DNA of 64,000 bases. Origin: Candidatus Gastranaerophilales bacterium. Its GTDB lineage: Bacteria; Cyanobacteriota; Vampirovibrionia; Gastranaerophilales; JAILCC01. The stretch is taken from assembly GCA_028696075.1 (NCBI GenBank), contig JAQVHS010000001.1, positions 1 to 64,000 on the forward strand. The letters run 5' to 3'. Under the pieces are notes generated by a model. That model was not told the origin of the DNA. It did not search any database and saw only the letters and a program-made list of their open reading frames with translations. Both the position numbers and the translations under genes were made by a program. Each line of letters starts with the position of its first letter. Position 1 is the stretch's first letter. This document shows, in pieces, positions 17,000-26,093 of the stretch.

Positions 17000-17470
17000 T
17001 TAAAAAACTTTCATTTTAAGGCAAGCTTTTACTTTTTGCCAAAGAGAAAAAGGCATACATTTTTCGTAATCAAAGAAACCTTGTGTAAGGGGATTATATA
17101 ACTTTGAAAAAGAATATTCATTTTTAATACTGTCAATAATCTCTTTAATTGTAACGCTTGCTGATTTATCACCATACAATTTGTTAATTTGTACGGCATC
17201 CTCACCCGTAAATATGGCATGCGTAGCTATTTTATGAGCCAATTCAGAAACAGGTAACATATTATTATTTTTATCAAAAACATCGGTTATTTGAACCTGG
17301 TCCACTAATTCAAACGGAATTTTTCTTTCTTTACACTTTTGCTTAATAAATTTTGTCATGGTATTTAATCGGTTCAAAGCGTTATAAACAGCATCATCAG
17401 CCTGAATATCAACAGAATCCCTGCATTCATAAAGCAGCATTTTCCCGGAAAAAGAAATAGGCGCAACCAT
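17000..17470 (-). CDS. hypothetical protein
   Basis: 156 residues, family not recognised. It starts MVAPISFSGK, a short ISFSG-type N-terminus that recurs in shape in other lineage-specific proteins here (compare SFSFTG in the coiled-coil protein at 23,891). Soluble, mixed charge, no signal peptide or membrane span. The gene stands alone on the reverse strand, about 70 bp after the HAD phosphatase gene, so it may be read from the same operon. Confidence 0.6.
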   Translation of the reverse strand: MVAPISFSGKMLLYECRDSVDIQADDAVYNALNRLNTMTKFIKQKCKERKIPFELVDQVQITDVFDKNNNMLPVSELAHKIATHAIFTGEDAVQINKLYGDKSASVTIKEIIDSIKNEYSFSKLYNPLTQGFFDYEKCMPFSLWQKVKACLKMKVF

Positions 17471-17542
17471 AAATTACCTCAAGATGAAATATTATTCCTT
17501 AATGTAAAAATAGGAAAAGCAAAAAATTTGCTACTTTGTATA

Positions 17543-18346
17543 TTAATCGTTAAGAACAAATTTTTCAATAACCTGTGCAATGCCGTCTTCTTCAACATCA
17601 GGCGCAATAAAATCAGCATTCTTTTTAATATCGGGGCTGCCGTTAGCCATAGCCACCCCAAAACCTGCCGCTTCAATCATATCTATATCATTATCCTGAT
17701 CACCTGCAGCCATTATCTCATCTGTTTTAAGCCCCCACATTCCGGCCAAAAATTTTATTGACTTCCCCTTAGAAGCTTCTATATCAACAAATTCACAGTA
17801 ATTATCAGTTGATTTAACAACGTTTAAAACCCCTTTATATTTTTCGGCGAATATATCTCTTATTTCACTAACCTTATCCTTGTTATCATCAATGGCAACT
17901 AATTTAGCAAAATGAGCATCATGCAAATCTTCAAACCTATCCACTTTTTTATATCCAATATGTCTGATGCCGATATAATTTGCCAAACAATCATAAACTT
18001 TTTCTACAATTAATTTTCCTTCCGCATAGAGATTTACTTGTACATCAAAAGGTCTTAACGCGTTTGCAACTTCCATTACGAGATTTTTTGGCAACTTAAT
18101 TTCCCTATATATTTTATCTCTATCCCTGATAACTGCACCCTGATAATTGATGCAAGGGGTATCAAGCCCCAATTCTTCAAGCAAAGGATAAGTAGCCTCA
18201 TACATTCTTCCTGTAGCAATAACCACCTTTACACCTTGCCGGGTAACTTTTTTAATAGCTTTTTTAACTCGTTCCGAGGGTTTTGTACTTTTGCCTACAA
18301 TAGTACCGTCAATATCCAAAACAATTAATTTAATATTCTTTTTCAT
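17543..18346 (-). CDS. Cof-type HAD-IIB sugar phosphatase
   Basis: 267 residues. Motif I LIVLDIDGTIVG (nucleophile Asp and general acid Asp), motif II VIATGRMY, a Lys in ASKGKSIKFL, and motif III AAGDQDNDIDMIEAAG (metal-binding). The large C2B cap (about residues 85-190) marks the Cof/YbiV group, which dephosphorylates sugar phosphates or cofactor intermediates. Its start overlaps the end of the NUDIX gene by 17 bases, so the two are coupled. Substrate unknown. Confidence 0.9.
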   Translation of the reverse strand: MKKNIKLIVLDIDGTIVGKSTKPSERVKKAIKKVTRQGVKVVIATGRMYEATYPLLEELGLDTPCINYQGAVIRDRDKIYREIKLPKNLVMEVANALRPFDVQVNLYAEGKLIVEKVYDCLANYIGIRHIGYKKVDRFEDLHDAHFAKLVAIDDNKDKVSEIRDIFAEKYKGVLNVVKSTDNYCEFVDIEASKGKSIKFLAGMWGLKTDEIMAAGDQDNDIDMIEAAGFGVAMANGSPDIKKNADFIAPDVEEDGIAQVIEKFVLND

Positions 18347-18881
18347 TTTTTATACTGCCTATAGCCCTGTAAATAGCACAAATAGTCTTCGCATCATTAA
18401 TTTGTCCTGATTTAATCATATCATCAACCTGGTTTATATTCACATTAAACGTTTCAATAACTTCACCATCGTCAAAGTTTGTCTGCAAATACTCTAAATC
18501 CCGTGCAATGTACAGATGCAGCTTTTCATTACAAACCCCCGGAGTGGTAAAAATAAACCCCAGATTTTCCCATTCTTTAGCGCTGTATCCTGTTTCTTCG
18601 GTAAGTTCTCTTTTTATACAATCAAACGGGTCTTCCCCCTCTTCAAGCTTTCCTGCCGGAAGTTCAATAATTTCCTGAGAAACGGGATAGCGGTACTGTC
18701 TGATAAAAACTATTGTTTCCTTATTAAGAAAAGGAACCGCCACGACCCCTTCAGCAAGCTCAACAACCTCTCTTACACTTTTTCTGCCGTTAGAAATAAG
18801 TACATCATCAGAGCGGACTCTGAGCATTTTAGCTTTCAGAAGTTCTTTTGATGATAAAGTTTTTTCTTCAAGTTTAGACAT
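18330..18881 (-). CDS. NUDIX hydrolase, ADP-ribose pyrophosphatase type
   Basis: 183 residues from the ATG at 18881, which has TGAGGA six bases upstream. The Nudix box is complete: GKLEEGEDPFDCIKRELTEE then TGY (G-x5-E-x7-REUxEExGU). IELPAGKLEEGE and FTTPGVCNEKLHLYIA fit the ADP-ribose pyrophosphatase subgroup, which splits ADP-ribose to AMP and ribose 5-phosphate. The ribosome-binding site overlaps the stop codon of the prephenate dehydratase gene upstream. With the HAD gene this makes a three-gene reverse operon. Confidence 0.9.
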   Translation of the reverse strand: MSKLEEKTLSSKELLKAKMLRVRSDDVLISNGRKSVREVVELAEGVVAVPFLNKETIVFIRQYRYPVSQEIIELPAGKLEEGEDPFDCIKRELTEETGYSAKEWENLGFIFTTPGVCNEKLHLYIARDLEYLQTNFDDGEVIETFNVNINQVDDMIKSGQINDAKTICAIYRAIGSIKNEKEY

Positions 18882-18889
18882 AATTTTCC

Positions 18890-19747
18890 TCACTGAAATT
18901 TCGGGTAAGAGCCTATCAGCCTGTAAAAAGTAGTCATAGGCTTAATTAATTCAATAGCATTTTTAACATTTTCATCTTCAACATGCCCGTCAATATCGAC
19001 ATAAAACATGTACTCTCCGAGATTTTTCTTGGAAGGACGAGAATCGATACAGGACATATTAAGCCCACAATCCTTTAATACATTTAAAACACTAACCAGC
19101 GCCCCCGGTTGATTTAATGTAGAAAAAGCAATAGAAGTTCTGTCATTACCCGAAGCGGAAGGATAGGTTCTGCCGATACAAAGAAATCTTGTTTTATTGT
19201 CAGGCTCATCATTTATGTTTTTTTCAACAATTTTTTTACCGTATAACGCAGCAGCTTTTTCATTGCCGATAGCGGCAGCGTCATCAGCGAAATCACCTAA
19301 TTCACTGATAGCTTTGGATGTACTTGTTGAAGGGATTAATTCTATATCAAGTCCTAATTTTTTTTCCAAAGAATGTATATAGTTATTGCATTGAGCCAAA
19401 GGCTGCGGGTGCGAAATTATCTTGCGGACTTTGGTTATATCGCCGCTGTTGCTGATTAAACAGTTGGCGACAGGAACTATAACCTCTTGGAATACCCTGA
19501 TATAATTTTCAGTTCTAACTATTTTATCAACGGTTTCGCGCACCAAGCCTTCAATAGAATTTTCAACAGGCACAACAGCGACGCAATCAGGATTTTTATC
19601 TACATTAACAATAATTTCATTAATGTTAAAAACAGGCACAGGCTCAAATTCCTCCAAAAAAGGAAGTATTTTTTTTGCAACATCAACTGCAATATCAGAA
19701 TAAGTGCCTCTTGGACCTAAGTATAAAAGCTTTTTGGAGTTATCCAT
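18890..19747 (-). CDS. pheA: prephenate dehydratase
   Basis: 285 residues from the ATG at 19747; a TTG nine codons earlier is possible. It converts prephenate to phenylpyruvate in phenylalanine synthesis. The catalytic domain runs from LLYLGPRGTYSDIAV to DNKTRFLCIGR, the latter with the TRF motif needed for activity. A C-terminal ACT domain (TSIAFSTLNQPGALVSVLNV, then CIDSRPSKKNLGEYMF) has the GALV and ESRP-type blocks that bind phenylalanine, so allosteric feedback inhibition is expected. No chorismate mutase domain is fused. First gene of the PheA-NUDIX-HAD operon. Confidence 0.93.
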   Translation of the reverse strand: MDNSKKLLYLGPRGTYSDIAVDVAKKILPFLEEFEPVPVFNINEIIVNVDKNPDCVAVVPVENSIEGLVRETVDKIVRTENYIRVFQEVIVPVANCLISNSGDITKVRKIISHPQPLAQCNNYIHSLEKKLGLDIELIPSTSTSKAISELGDFADDAAAIGNEKAAALYGKKIVEKNINDEPDNKTRFLCIGRTYPSASGNDRTSIAFSTLNQPGALVSVLNVLKDCGLNMSCIDSRPSKKNLGEYMFYVDIDGHVEDENVKNAIELIKPMTTFYRLIGSYPKFQ

Positions 19748-19912
19748 TTTAAAACCGCTGAACCTTGTCTGCAAGTTATTTTATCACAAAAATTTATGAA
19801 AATAAAAATTACCTTGTACAAGCAGCCCCTGTTATGATTTAATAAGTGTATTGTCATTGTGGACGCAGGCAAAGAAGCAACCCTGTCAATATTTTACAAA
19901 TTGGAGTAAACA

Positions 19913-21307
19913 ATGCCGCATAATATAAAATTTGGTACAGATGGCTTTAGAGCAATAATAGCGGAAGATTTTACCTTCAAAAACGTAGAATTAATAACCA
20001 AATCCATTGCTATTTACATAAAAAACCGATATGGCGCTGATAAACCTGTATTAATCGGCTATGATACCAGATTTATGGCAGACAAATTTGCAAAGTTCTC
20101 AGCCGAAATTCTGCAATCCTTAGGTTACAAAGTCCTTTTAAGCAACGCTTTTCTTCCTACCCCGGCCATTGCATACTGCGCAAAACACTTGTGCAGCGCA
20201 GGAGCAATAATGTTCACAGCAAGCCATAACCCGCCCGAATACTGCGGAATTAAATATATTCCCGATTATGCAGGACCCGCTACGAACGCTATTACTGATG
20301 AAATCGTCGCAAACATAGGTATAGAACCCCAACCGTCGGGAAAAAAACATGAAATACAAACTTTCTGTGCCAAAGATTATTACTTTGCAGCGCTTGAAGA
20401 ATTAATAGATTTTGATAAAATCAAAACACTAAAAACAAAAATAATTTTTGACCCGCTTTATGCTACAGCCCAAGGATATTTTGACACAATATTGAACAAA
20501 AACGGAATTGAAGTAACCACCATTCACAATTGGACAGACCCGTTGTACGGCGGGCATATGCCGGAGCCTAAAGAACAATATTTAGGCGAATTAAAACAAC
20601 TTGTCCTCTCAAACCAAAACGCCGTAGGCTTTTCTAATGACGGAGATGCGGACAGATACGGAGTATTTGACGAAAACGGCGAATACGTAACTCCGAATGA
20701 AGTTATGACGATTTTACTCAACCATCTCATAAAGTATAAAAAAGCCAAAGGCAAGCTCATAAAAACCGTTGCAGGAAGCCTTATGCTTGATAAAACGGCA
20801 GAAATATATAATATAGAAGTTATAGAAACCGCAGTGGGTTTCAAACATGTAGGTGAGGCTATGAGGGAAAATCCGACTATAATAGGCGGAGAAGAATCAG
20901 GCGGATTAAGTATAGGAGTGCATATCCCCGAAAAAGACGGAATACTTGCGAACCTGCTTGTTTTAGAAGCAATGGCATATGCTCAAAAACCTTTATTTGA
21001 ACTAAAAAAAGAAATAAAAGAACTTATTAAAACAAACTATATAAACAAACGTTATGACTTAAAATTAAGCGAAGAGCAAAAGCAAAAAATGTTAGATTTA
21101 TTTTTGAATACCCCCCCGACTTCATTTGCAGGTAAAGCAGTAACCAAAACCTGCAAAAAAGACGGCGTCAAATTTTATATGGACGATAATAATTCCTGGA
21201 TTTTAATAAGATTTTCAGGTACAGAGCCATTGCTTCGCATCTACTTTGAATCACCCGATGAAAATTTTATAGAACAAGCCTTTAACGAAATAAAAAGAAC
21301 TTGTTAA
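19913..21307 (+). CDS. phosphohexomutase (phosphoglucomutase/phosphomannomutase family)
   Basis: 464 residues with all four blocks of the alpha-D-phosphohexomutase superfamily. The active-site phosphoserine is in FTASHNPPEY. The Mg-binding loop is SNDGDADRYG. The sugar-binding loop is GGEESGGLS, and the phosphate-binding loop RFSGTEPLLRIY. Substrate (glucose, mannose or glucosamine phosphate) cannot be fixed from sequence alone. FGTDGFRAIIAED at the N-terminus is shared with bacterial PGM/PMM enzymes. It stands alone with its own promoter, divergent from pheA. Confidence 0.92.
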   Translation: MPHNIKFGTDGFRAIIAEDFTFKNVELITKSIAIYIKNRYGADKPVLIGYDTRFMADKFAKFSAEILQSLGYKVLLSNAFLPTPAIAYCAKHLCSAGAIMFTASHNPPEYCGIKYIPDYAGPATNAITDEIVANIGIEPQPSGKKHEIQTFCAKDYYFAALEELIDFDKIKTLKTKIIFDPLYATAQGYFDTILNKNGIEVTTIHNWTDPLYGGHMPEPKEQYLGELKQLVLSNQNAVGFSNDGDADRYGVFDENGEYVTPNEVMTILLNHLIKYKKAKGKLIKTVAGSLMLDKTAEIYNIEVIETAVGFKHVGEAMRENPTIIGGEESGGLSIGVHIPEKDGILANLLVLEAMAYAQKPLFELKKEIKELIKTNYINKRYDLKLSEEQKQKMLDLFLNTPPTSFAGKAVTKTCKKDGVKFYMDDNNSWILIRFSGTEPLLRIYFESPDENFIEQAFNEIKRTC

Positions 21308-21356
21308 ATTGATTTATATTTGTTAAAATTTTGGCATCATAAATATGGAGTGGAAT

Positions 21357-22070
21357 ATGAAAAAGAATTTACTAATAATCGCAGCATTATTACTTATGTG
21401 TCTGAGCGCACCGCCTTCATTTGGAATAGAAATAGATGTAATTGATATAACAAAAGAAAAACAATACGTCGATACACTAAATCGGGTCGGATTTAGATTG
21501 CTCAATGCAAATGGACTTACCAACAGAGCAATATTTCGTTATGATCCTAAAAGAGTCGCAAATGCCTACGCATTAACACATATACGTACCGATAGACGGG
21601 TTGTAGTTTATAGAGGAGCATTAATGCTATGTGATTCAGATGATGAATTAGCAGGAGTGCTGGGGCATGAAATATCTCACATAATGGACTCATATGACGG
21701 TATCTTAAGGGGAAGCTTTGATATTCTCAAATACGTACTTACACCCAGAAAGTATGAATACAAAGCAGATAAACGCTCAATAGATTATATGGTAAAAGCC
21801 GGTTATAACCCTGTTGCTTACATTGTCCTAATGACAAAACTAATGGGGCAATTTAGATATGATACTATTTTCTCGGGGCACCCTCTTACAACAAGACGCA
21901 CAGCAGAAGTATATGAATATATTTATAAAAAATACCCTTACTTCTTGGCAGAGAATGCGTACAAAGATAACATTTATTACCAAAACTTCCTTCTTACTTC
22001 AAGTGAAAACAGAAGAAGATTACAAAAAAACATCCAAAGCGGTTCGAACAAAAAAACCAACTACAAGTAG
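21357..22070 (+). CDS. secreted M48-family metallopeptidase
   Basis: 237 residues from the ATG at 21357, which has GGAGTGG upstream; an earlier ATG at 21345 would spoil the signal peptide. Signal peptide: MKKNLLIIAALLLMCLSAPP, then SFG. The zinc site is GHEISHIMD (HExxH), with the third ligand in YEYKADKRSIDYMVKAGYNP, the ExxxD helix of M48. Shorter than HtpX and without its membrane helices, so closer to the periplasmic BepA/LoiP/YcaL types that act in outer-membrane protein quality control. Followed by another exported protein gene 9 bp away. Confidence 0.87.
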   Translation: MKKNLLIIAALLLMCLSAPPSFGIEIDVIDITKEKQYVDTLNRVGFRLLNANGLTNRAIFRYDPKRVANAYALTHIRTDRRVVVYRGALMLCDSDDELAGVLGHEISHIMDSYDGILRGSFDILKYVLTPRKYEYKADKRSIDYMVKAGYNPVAYIVLMTKLMGQFRYDTIFSGHPLTTRRTAEVYEYIYKKYPYFLAENAYKDNIYYQNFLLTSSENRRRLQKNIQSGSNKKTNYK

Positions 22071-22079
22071 GGCATTATT

Positions 22080-22922
22080 ATGAAAAAAATAATCTTGTTA
22101 TTAGTTTGTTTTCAGTTGTTTATCATGCCTGCAACCGCCGCTGCCCCAATCAAGGATGACTTTGTCGAAAGCTCTCTAAGTACATACAGCAAACAAAAAC
22201 CAACACCTAAAGCTACACCCGTTGAAGATGATTTTGCCCAAAAATCCCTAAATCAGTACGGAGAACAAAAACCAACGCACAAAGATACGCCTGTTGAAGA
22301 TGACTTCGCCAAAAAATCTTTAAACAAGGAAAACATCCAAAAACCGGATTATACAAATAAACTCATCAACTCTCCTCTCGATTTTTTCAAAAAAGAGAAA
22401 AAACAAGAAGTAATTATAAGCGATGAACAAATAAAAAAATATCTGGAAGAGAAAAAATATGAAATACCTCAGGTTAATCTCGTCTATGATTACACCTCCA
22501 TCGAACAATACCCGATTAAAATAAAAGTTGCAAAATATGTAACAAGCAAACAGAAAAATGCCGAAGGGCAATTTATTAACTTCTATACCAAAGAAAAAAT
22601 AACGCTTAAAGACGGTACAATCCTCCCTGCCAATACCCTTATAACAGGCAGGATAGAAACTATTGCACCAAATCAAGTAATGGGAATCCCGGCAGATATC
22701 GACATAGGAAGTTTTAAAATAGACAACTATCCTAATATTAACATACAAGGAACTTTGGACAAAAAAGGTGCTAATCGTGCAATATGGGTATACCCTCTGG
22801 CATACAGCGGTATAATCTTTTTTGGAATAGGAGTAGTGGTCACATATTTTCTATTTATGCCAATCAGAGGCGGGCATGCCAAATTGCAAAAATGGCAAAC
22901 ATATACCATTTACTATAAATAA
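22080..22922 (+). CDS. exported protein with N-terminal DDF repeats and a C-terminal membrane anchor
   Basis: 280 residues. Signal peptide MKKIILLLVCFQLFIMPATA. Residues 24-90 hold three degenerate repeats, each with a (K/E)DDF(V/A)xxSL core spaced by about 24 residues and separated by QKPT segments. The middle (about 130-235) looks like a compact beta domain (KITLKDGTILPANTLITGRI). One membrane helix follows near residues 242-262 (PLAYSGIIFFGIGVVVTYFL). The gene is 9 bp after the M48 protease and probably in the same operon. Family not recognised; an envelope role is inferred from topology. Confidence 0.7.
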   Translation: MKKIILLLVCFQLFIMPATAAAPIKDDFVESSLSTYSKQKPTPKATPVEDDFAQKSLNQYGEQKPTHKDTPVEDDFAKKSLNKENIQKPDYTNKLINSPLDFFKKEKKQEVIISDEQIKKYLEEKKYEIPQVNLVYDYTSIEQYPIKIKVAKYVTSKQKNAEGQFINFYTKEKITLKDGTILPANTLITGRIETIAPNQVMGIPADIDIGSFKIDNYPNINIQGTLDKKGANRAIWVYPLAYSGIIFFGIGVVVTYFLFMPIRGGHAKLQKWQTYTIYYK

Positions 22923-22923
22923 C

Positions 22924-23745
22924 CTAATTTTTAGCCTTAAACCAAAATTTCAAATACTTAGGCATCATCAATAAGACAGGCAAATATCCTAAAATCCCGT
23001 AGCAAAGTTTATAATATAAGAACTTGCTTTCAAGCGCCTTCAACTGTTTTTTAGGCAATTTAGACTTACCTTCAAAATGATAAATCTCAGCCTGCGGAAC
23101 CAAAAAAGCCTTATATCCGCATTTTCTTGCCATAAAACCCAAATGTGTATCTTCAAAATACATAAAAAACTTTTCTGAAAAATACCCTAATTCCTGAAGA
23201 ACATTTCTTTTGATAACAAGGTCAGCACCTGTAATATACTCAACCTCAAAAGGTTCATGCGAAAATTTTTGTTCATAAGAATTGTAAAAAATTCTCTCTT
23301 TTTTAAACAAATACTTCAAGGGTGTTTGTGTACAAATTAAACTCTTGATTGTATGCAAATGCCCGAAAGAATGAGTTTTTTTCCCATCCTCTCCAAAAAG
23401 CAACGCTCCCGCAATGGGTGCGTCAGAACTGCGCACAAAATCTACAAGAATTTTAACGGCATTGTTTCTTAATTTGGTATCAGGATTTAAAAACATGACA
23501 TAATCCGCCATGCTCAATTTAGCAGCCTGATTATTAGCTTTAGCAAAACCTTTATTCTCAGTATTGGCTATTAACTTAACCTGAGGGAATTCTTCTCTTA
23601 TCATCGCAACAGTATTATCGGAAGAATTATTATCAACAACCGATACTTCAAAATCAACTTCCAAAGTATTTTCAAATATAGAGTTTAAACAATCTCTTAT
23701 CAGGGTACATGTATTATAGCTGCATATAATAATTGAAATATCCAT
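22924..23745 (-). CDS. family 2 glycosyltransferase, rhamnosyltransferase-like
   Basis: 273 residues from the ATG at 23745. DISIIICSYNTCTLIRDCLN and VSVVDNNSSDNTVAMI form the GT-A nucleotide-binding half. FLNPDTKLRNNAV carries the DxD-equivalent, and EYITGADLVIKRNVLQELGY, then FFMYFEDTHLGFMARKCGYK, is the acceptor-side block typical of WbbL-like rhamnosyltransferases. It probably adds a sugar to a surface polysaccharide. No other polysaccharide genes adjoin it. The short hydrophobic tail could hold it at the inner membrane. Confidence 0.88.
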   Translation of the reverse strand: MDISIIICSYNTCTLIRDCLNSIFENTLEVDFEVSVVDNNSSDNTVAMIREEFPQVKLIANTENKGFAKANNQAAKLSMADYVMFLNPDTKLRNNAVKILVDFVRSSDAPIAGALLFGEDGKKTHSFGHLHTIKSLICTQTPLKYLFKKERIFYNSYEQKFSHEPFEVEYITGADLVIKRNVLQELGYFSEKFFMYFEDTHLGFMARKCGYKAFLVPQAEIYHFEGKSKLPKKQLKALESKFLYYKLCYGILGYLPVLLMMPKYLKFWFKAKN

Positions 23746-23795
23746 GCAATCATTATATGTCAAAAAGCCGATAAAAAGTGGATTTAGCAACAATG

Positions 23796-23858
23796 ATTAA
23801 CTTTTGTAACGAAAAGTACAAAAACTGAAATCCGCCCCTTCCGATATACTTTATATAT
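23796..23858 (+). promoter_or_regulatory. conserved promoter block, copy A
   Basis: ATTAACTTTTGTAA at 23796-23809, CAAAAACTGAAATCCGCCCC at 23819-23838, and TTTATATA at 23850-23857. The same three elements occur at 43353-43414 with identical spacing (offsets 0, 23 and 54). The third element would serve as the -10 and the CCGCCC-containing element lies over the -35 region, which lacks a TTGACA. The start codon of the coiled-coil gene is 33 bp downstream. Confidence 0.75.
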
Positions 23859-23890
23859 ACAAGGTAAATAAATTCAATAAGGAGTAAAAA

Positions 23891-24907
23891 ATGGGTTCCA
23901 TAGATTCAATATCAAATATCAGCTTCGATTTCAAAAAAAACTTCCTTCAAAATACTGAAAATTCCTTCTCCTTCACAGGTGCAGGAAGAAATATCAATTT
24001 ATCAGCAGCAGAAGGTGCATTTTCATCAGCATTAATTAATAAAACAGAAAAAGAACTTGATAAAAACATAGAAGAAAATCAATTAACATCAATCTCCAAC
24101 AATTTTAAAACAGCACAAGGTGAATACTTAAATTATTCAGGCATGCTTGATCAGGCGAAAGCAGTATCAGACTCATTATCAACACAATCAGCATCACTAC
24201 TTTCACAACTGACAAAATCAGATGCAAAAATAGCCGGTTTAAACACACAAAGAGATGCAGCTCAAACAGAAGTAAACAGCATTAAAACAACAAAATCCGG
24301 TATTGAGCAACAAAAATCCCTTCAATTAACAAACTTGGGCAGACAAAAAGGCAGTGTTAACAGCAGTATTTCAAATGTAAGCGGAAAACTTTCAGCAGCT
24401 CAGTCAGAAGCAGCAATGCCTGCAGCAGACGGTTCTGAAAACACAGCGGCAAAAGCGTTGGTAAGTGCATTACAAAGCCAATTAGCAAGCCTTAAAGAAA
24501 ACTTGAACAAAATCAATCAAGAAATCAGTGAAACAACTAAAGACTACAACCAAAAAATAAATGAACAAGAACAAAAATTAAACAAAGCCGAAGCAAACTT
24601 CAACAAAATCTCAAATGAATTAAACCAAGAATTGGTTGTAAATAACGGAATTTCTTTAGAAAGCGCACAAGTAACCCAAACATTAAAAGAAGCTCAAGTT
24701 TATGAAAGAAGCGTAGAAACTCTTTTAACAACTGCCGAAGCTAAAATGAACAAACTTGAAGCAGAAGAAAAGCTTCAACAAGAAAAAACAACAGAAAAGA
24801 AAAATGTATTCGCAACAGCAAGCAACTACACCATCGAAAAAGAAAAAGAATTGATGGAAAGAAAACAACAAGCACAGCTTGAAGAACAAAAACAACAACA
24901 ACAATAA
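23891..24907 (+). CDS. large coiled-coil protein
   Basis: 338 residues. The first 45 contain FDFKKNF and SFSFTGAGRN; from about residue 60 to the end it is almost continuous coiled coil, rich in Ala, Gln, Ser, Lys and Glu, with no Cys and very few aromatic residues. It ends in a poly-Gln tract (LEEQKQQQQ). No signal peptide or membrane segment. AAGGAGT lies seven bases before the ATG and a strong bidirectional terminator follows, so it is a well-expressed single gene. Its promoter block is shared with the small gene at 43,474. A filament or scaffold role is inferred from composition; no family recognised. Confidence 0.75.
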   Translation: MGSIDSISNISFDFKKNFLQNTENSFSFTGAGRNINLSAAEGAFSSALINKTEKELDKNIEENQLTSISNNFKTAQGEYLNYSGMLDQAKAVSDSLSTQSASLLSQLTKSDAKIAGLNTQRDAAQTEVNSIKTTKSGIEQQKSLQLTNLGRQKGSVNSSISNVSGKLSAAQSEAAMPAADGSENTAAKALVSALQSQLASLKENLNKINQEISETTKDYNQKINEQEQKLNKAEANFNKISNELNQELVVNNGISLESAQVTQTLKEAQVYERSVETLLTTAEAKMNKLEAEEKLQQEKTTEKKNVFATASNYTIEKEKELMERKQQAQLEEQKQQQQ

Positions 24908-24925
24908 TCAAATAGTTTGAAAAGG

Positions 24926-24970
24926 AGTAGAAGAAAAGCCGGTTATTAAAACCCGGCTTTTTCTTCTACT
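24926..24970. terminator. bidirectional terminator
   Basis: AGTAGAAGAAAAGCCGG and CCGGCTTTTTCTTCTACT form a 17-bp stem with one bulge around an A+T-rich loop. It ends the coiled-coil gene on the forward strand, and on the reverse strand overlaps the last codons of gmhA. Confidence 0.85.
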
Positions 24971-25521
24971 AACGCACAAATAATATGTCCAATCATAATA
25001 TGCGCCTCTTGGACAACAGAAGTTTCAAAAGAAGGAACCTTAATAACAAAATCACACAAATTATCTAAATCGGATTGCGCGCTGCCTGTTAAGGCAACGA
25101 CTATAAGCCCTGTTTTTTTTGCTTCTACAACAGCCTCAATAATATTCCCGGAAGAACCCGAGGTAGAAATAGCGAAGAAAACATCGCCCTTAGCGCCACA
25201 AGCGTTTATTTGTCTTGAAAAAATATTATTAAATTCAAAATCATTGGCAACAGCAGTCAAAATAGAAGTATTAACCGTAAGGGCAAATGCACACAAAGCC
25301 TTTCTATTTTTTCTGAATTTAGAAACAAGCTCACATGCCAAATGTTGTGAATCGGCAGCAGAGCCGCCATTACCTGCGAAAAGCACTTTCTTGCCTGATT
25401 TATAAGCTGTAACAATAACATTGACAATATTTTCTATATTATGTAAAAGTGCTTCATCAGCAAGCATCTGACATTTTACATCAACAGCTTCTTGTATATA
25501 TTGCCGGATAAAATCTTTCAT
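24946..25521 (-). CDS. gmhA: phosphoheptose (sedoheptulose 7-phosphate) isomerase
   Basis: 191 residues from the ATG at 25521, which has GAGGATTT upstream. Single SIS domain: VLFAGNGGSAADSQHLACEL is the signature block, VNTSILTAVANDFEFNNIFS and FFAISTSGSSGNIIEAVVEA the substrate-binding parts, and VVQEAHIMIGHIICALVE holds the active-site helix. It makes D-glycero-D-manno-heptose 7-phosphate, the first step to ADP-heptose for LPS cores or S-layer glycans. It sits downstream of an acetyltransferase and a prophage tail gene on the same strand with short gaps, so it may be co-transcribed with them. Confidence 0.93.
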   Translation of the reverse strand: MKDFIRQYIQEAVDVKCQMLADEALLHNIENIVNVIVTAYKSGKKVLFAGNGGSAADSQHLACELVSKFRKNRKALCAFALTVNTSILTAVANDFEFNNIFSRQINACGAKGDVFFAISTSGSSGNIIEAVVEAKKTGLIVVALTGSAQSDLDNLCDFVIKVPSFETSVVQEAHIMIGHIICALVEEKAGF

Positions 25522-25585
25522 AAATCCTCGTAAACAGAACCACAAAACAATTATACAGCAAATTTTATACAAAAACATAGTTCAT

Positions 25586-26071
25586 TTAAAGCACTTTTTC
25601 ATAAATAATATTGGAAACAAGATTTCCTTTTTCCATCCCTGCGGCGAATTTTTCACCTACTTTCCTAAATCCAAGCCTTTGCGCCAAATGCCTCATAGGA
25701 CGATTATTTTTTTTTGTTTCAATCCACACCCCCTTACAGCCTTTAAGTTTTAAATCATCAAGAATAAATAAGAGGCTTTGCTCTATCTGAAGAGCAAAGC
25801 CTCTTTTAGCCCCGCCATAAAAAGAACAGGTAAAATTTTTATCGGAAATTTTTTTAAAATCACACAAAACCACAAACCCAAAGTACTCTTTAGAATTTTG
25901 AGTAATAGAATAAGCTGCAATGGGAATATTTTTTTTGTTCAAGAACCCGTCCAAAAAGAAGGCAACAGGATTTTGATATGAAGAAAAAATAATTTCGGAA
26001 TAAAAAACAAGCAGAGCCAATAGCTCATAAAAAGCCACGGACAGGTTTTTCACCTCAATCAACTGAATCAT
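25586..26071 (-). CDS. GNAT-like acetyltransferase
   Basis: 161 residues. The C-terminal part (LKGCKGVWIETKKNNRPMRH, then LAQRLGFRKVGEKFAAGM) is the end of a GNAT fold; the acetyl-CoA loop itself is weak (FYGGAKRGFALQI at the R/Q-x-x-G-x-G/A place). It starts 22 bp after the stop of the prophage tail gene and ends 64 bp before gmhA. Proteins like this often occur at the end of prophage structural operons in related genomes, which is family impression rather than proof. Substrate unknown. Confidence 0.6.
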   Translation of the reverse strand: MIQLIEVKNLSVAFYELLALLVFYSEIIFSSYQNPVAFFLDGFLNKKNIPIAAYSITQNSKEYFGFVVLCDFKKISDKNFTCSFYGGAKRGFALQIEQSLLFILDDLKLKGCKGVWIETKKNNRPMRHLAQRLGFRKVGEKFAAGMEKGNLVSNIIYEKVL

Positions 26072-26093
26072 AAACTACCCTTGCAACCATCTG

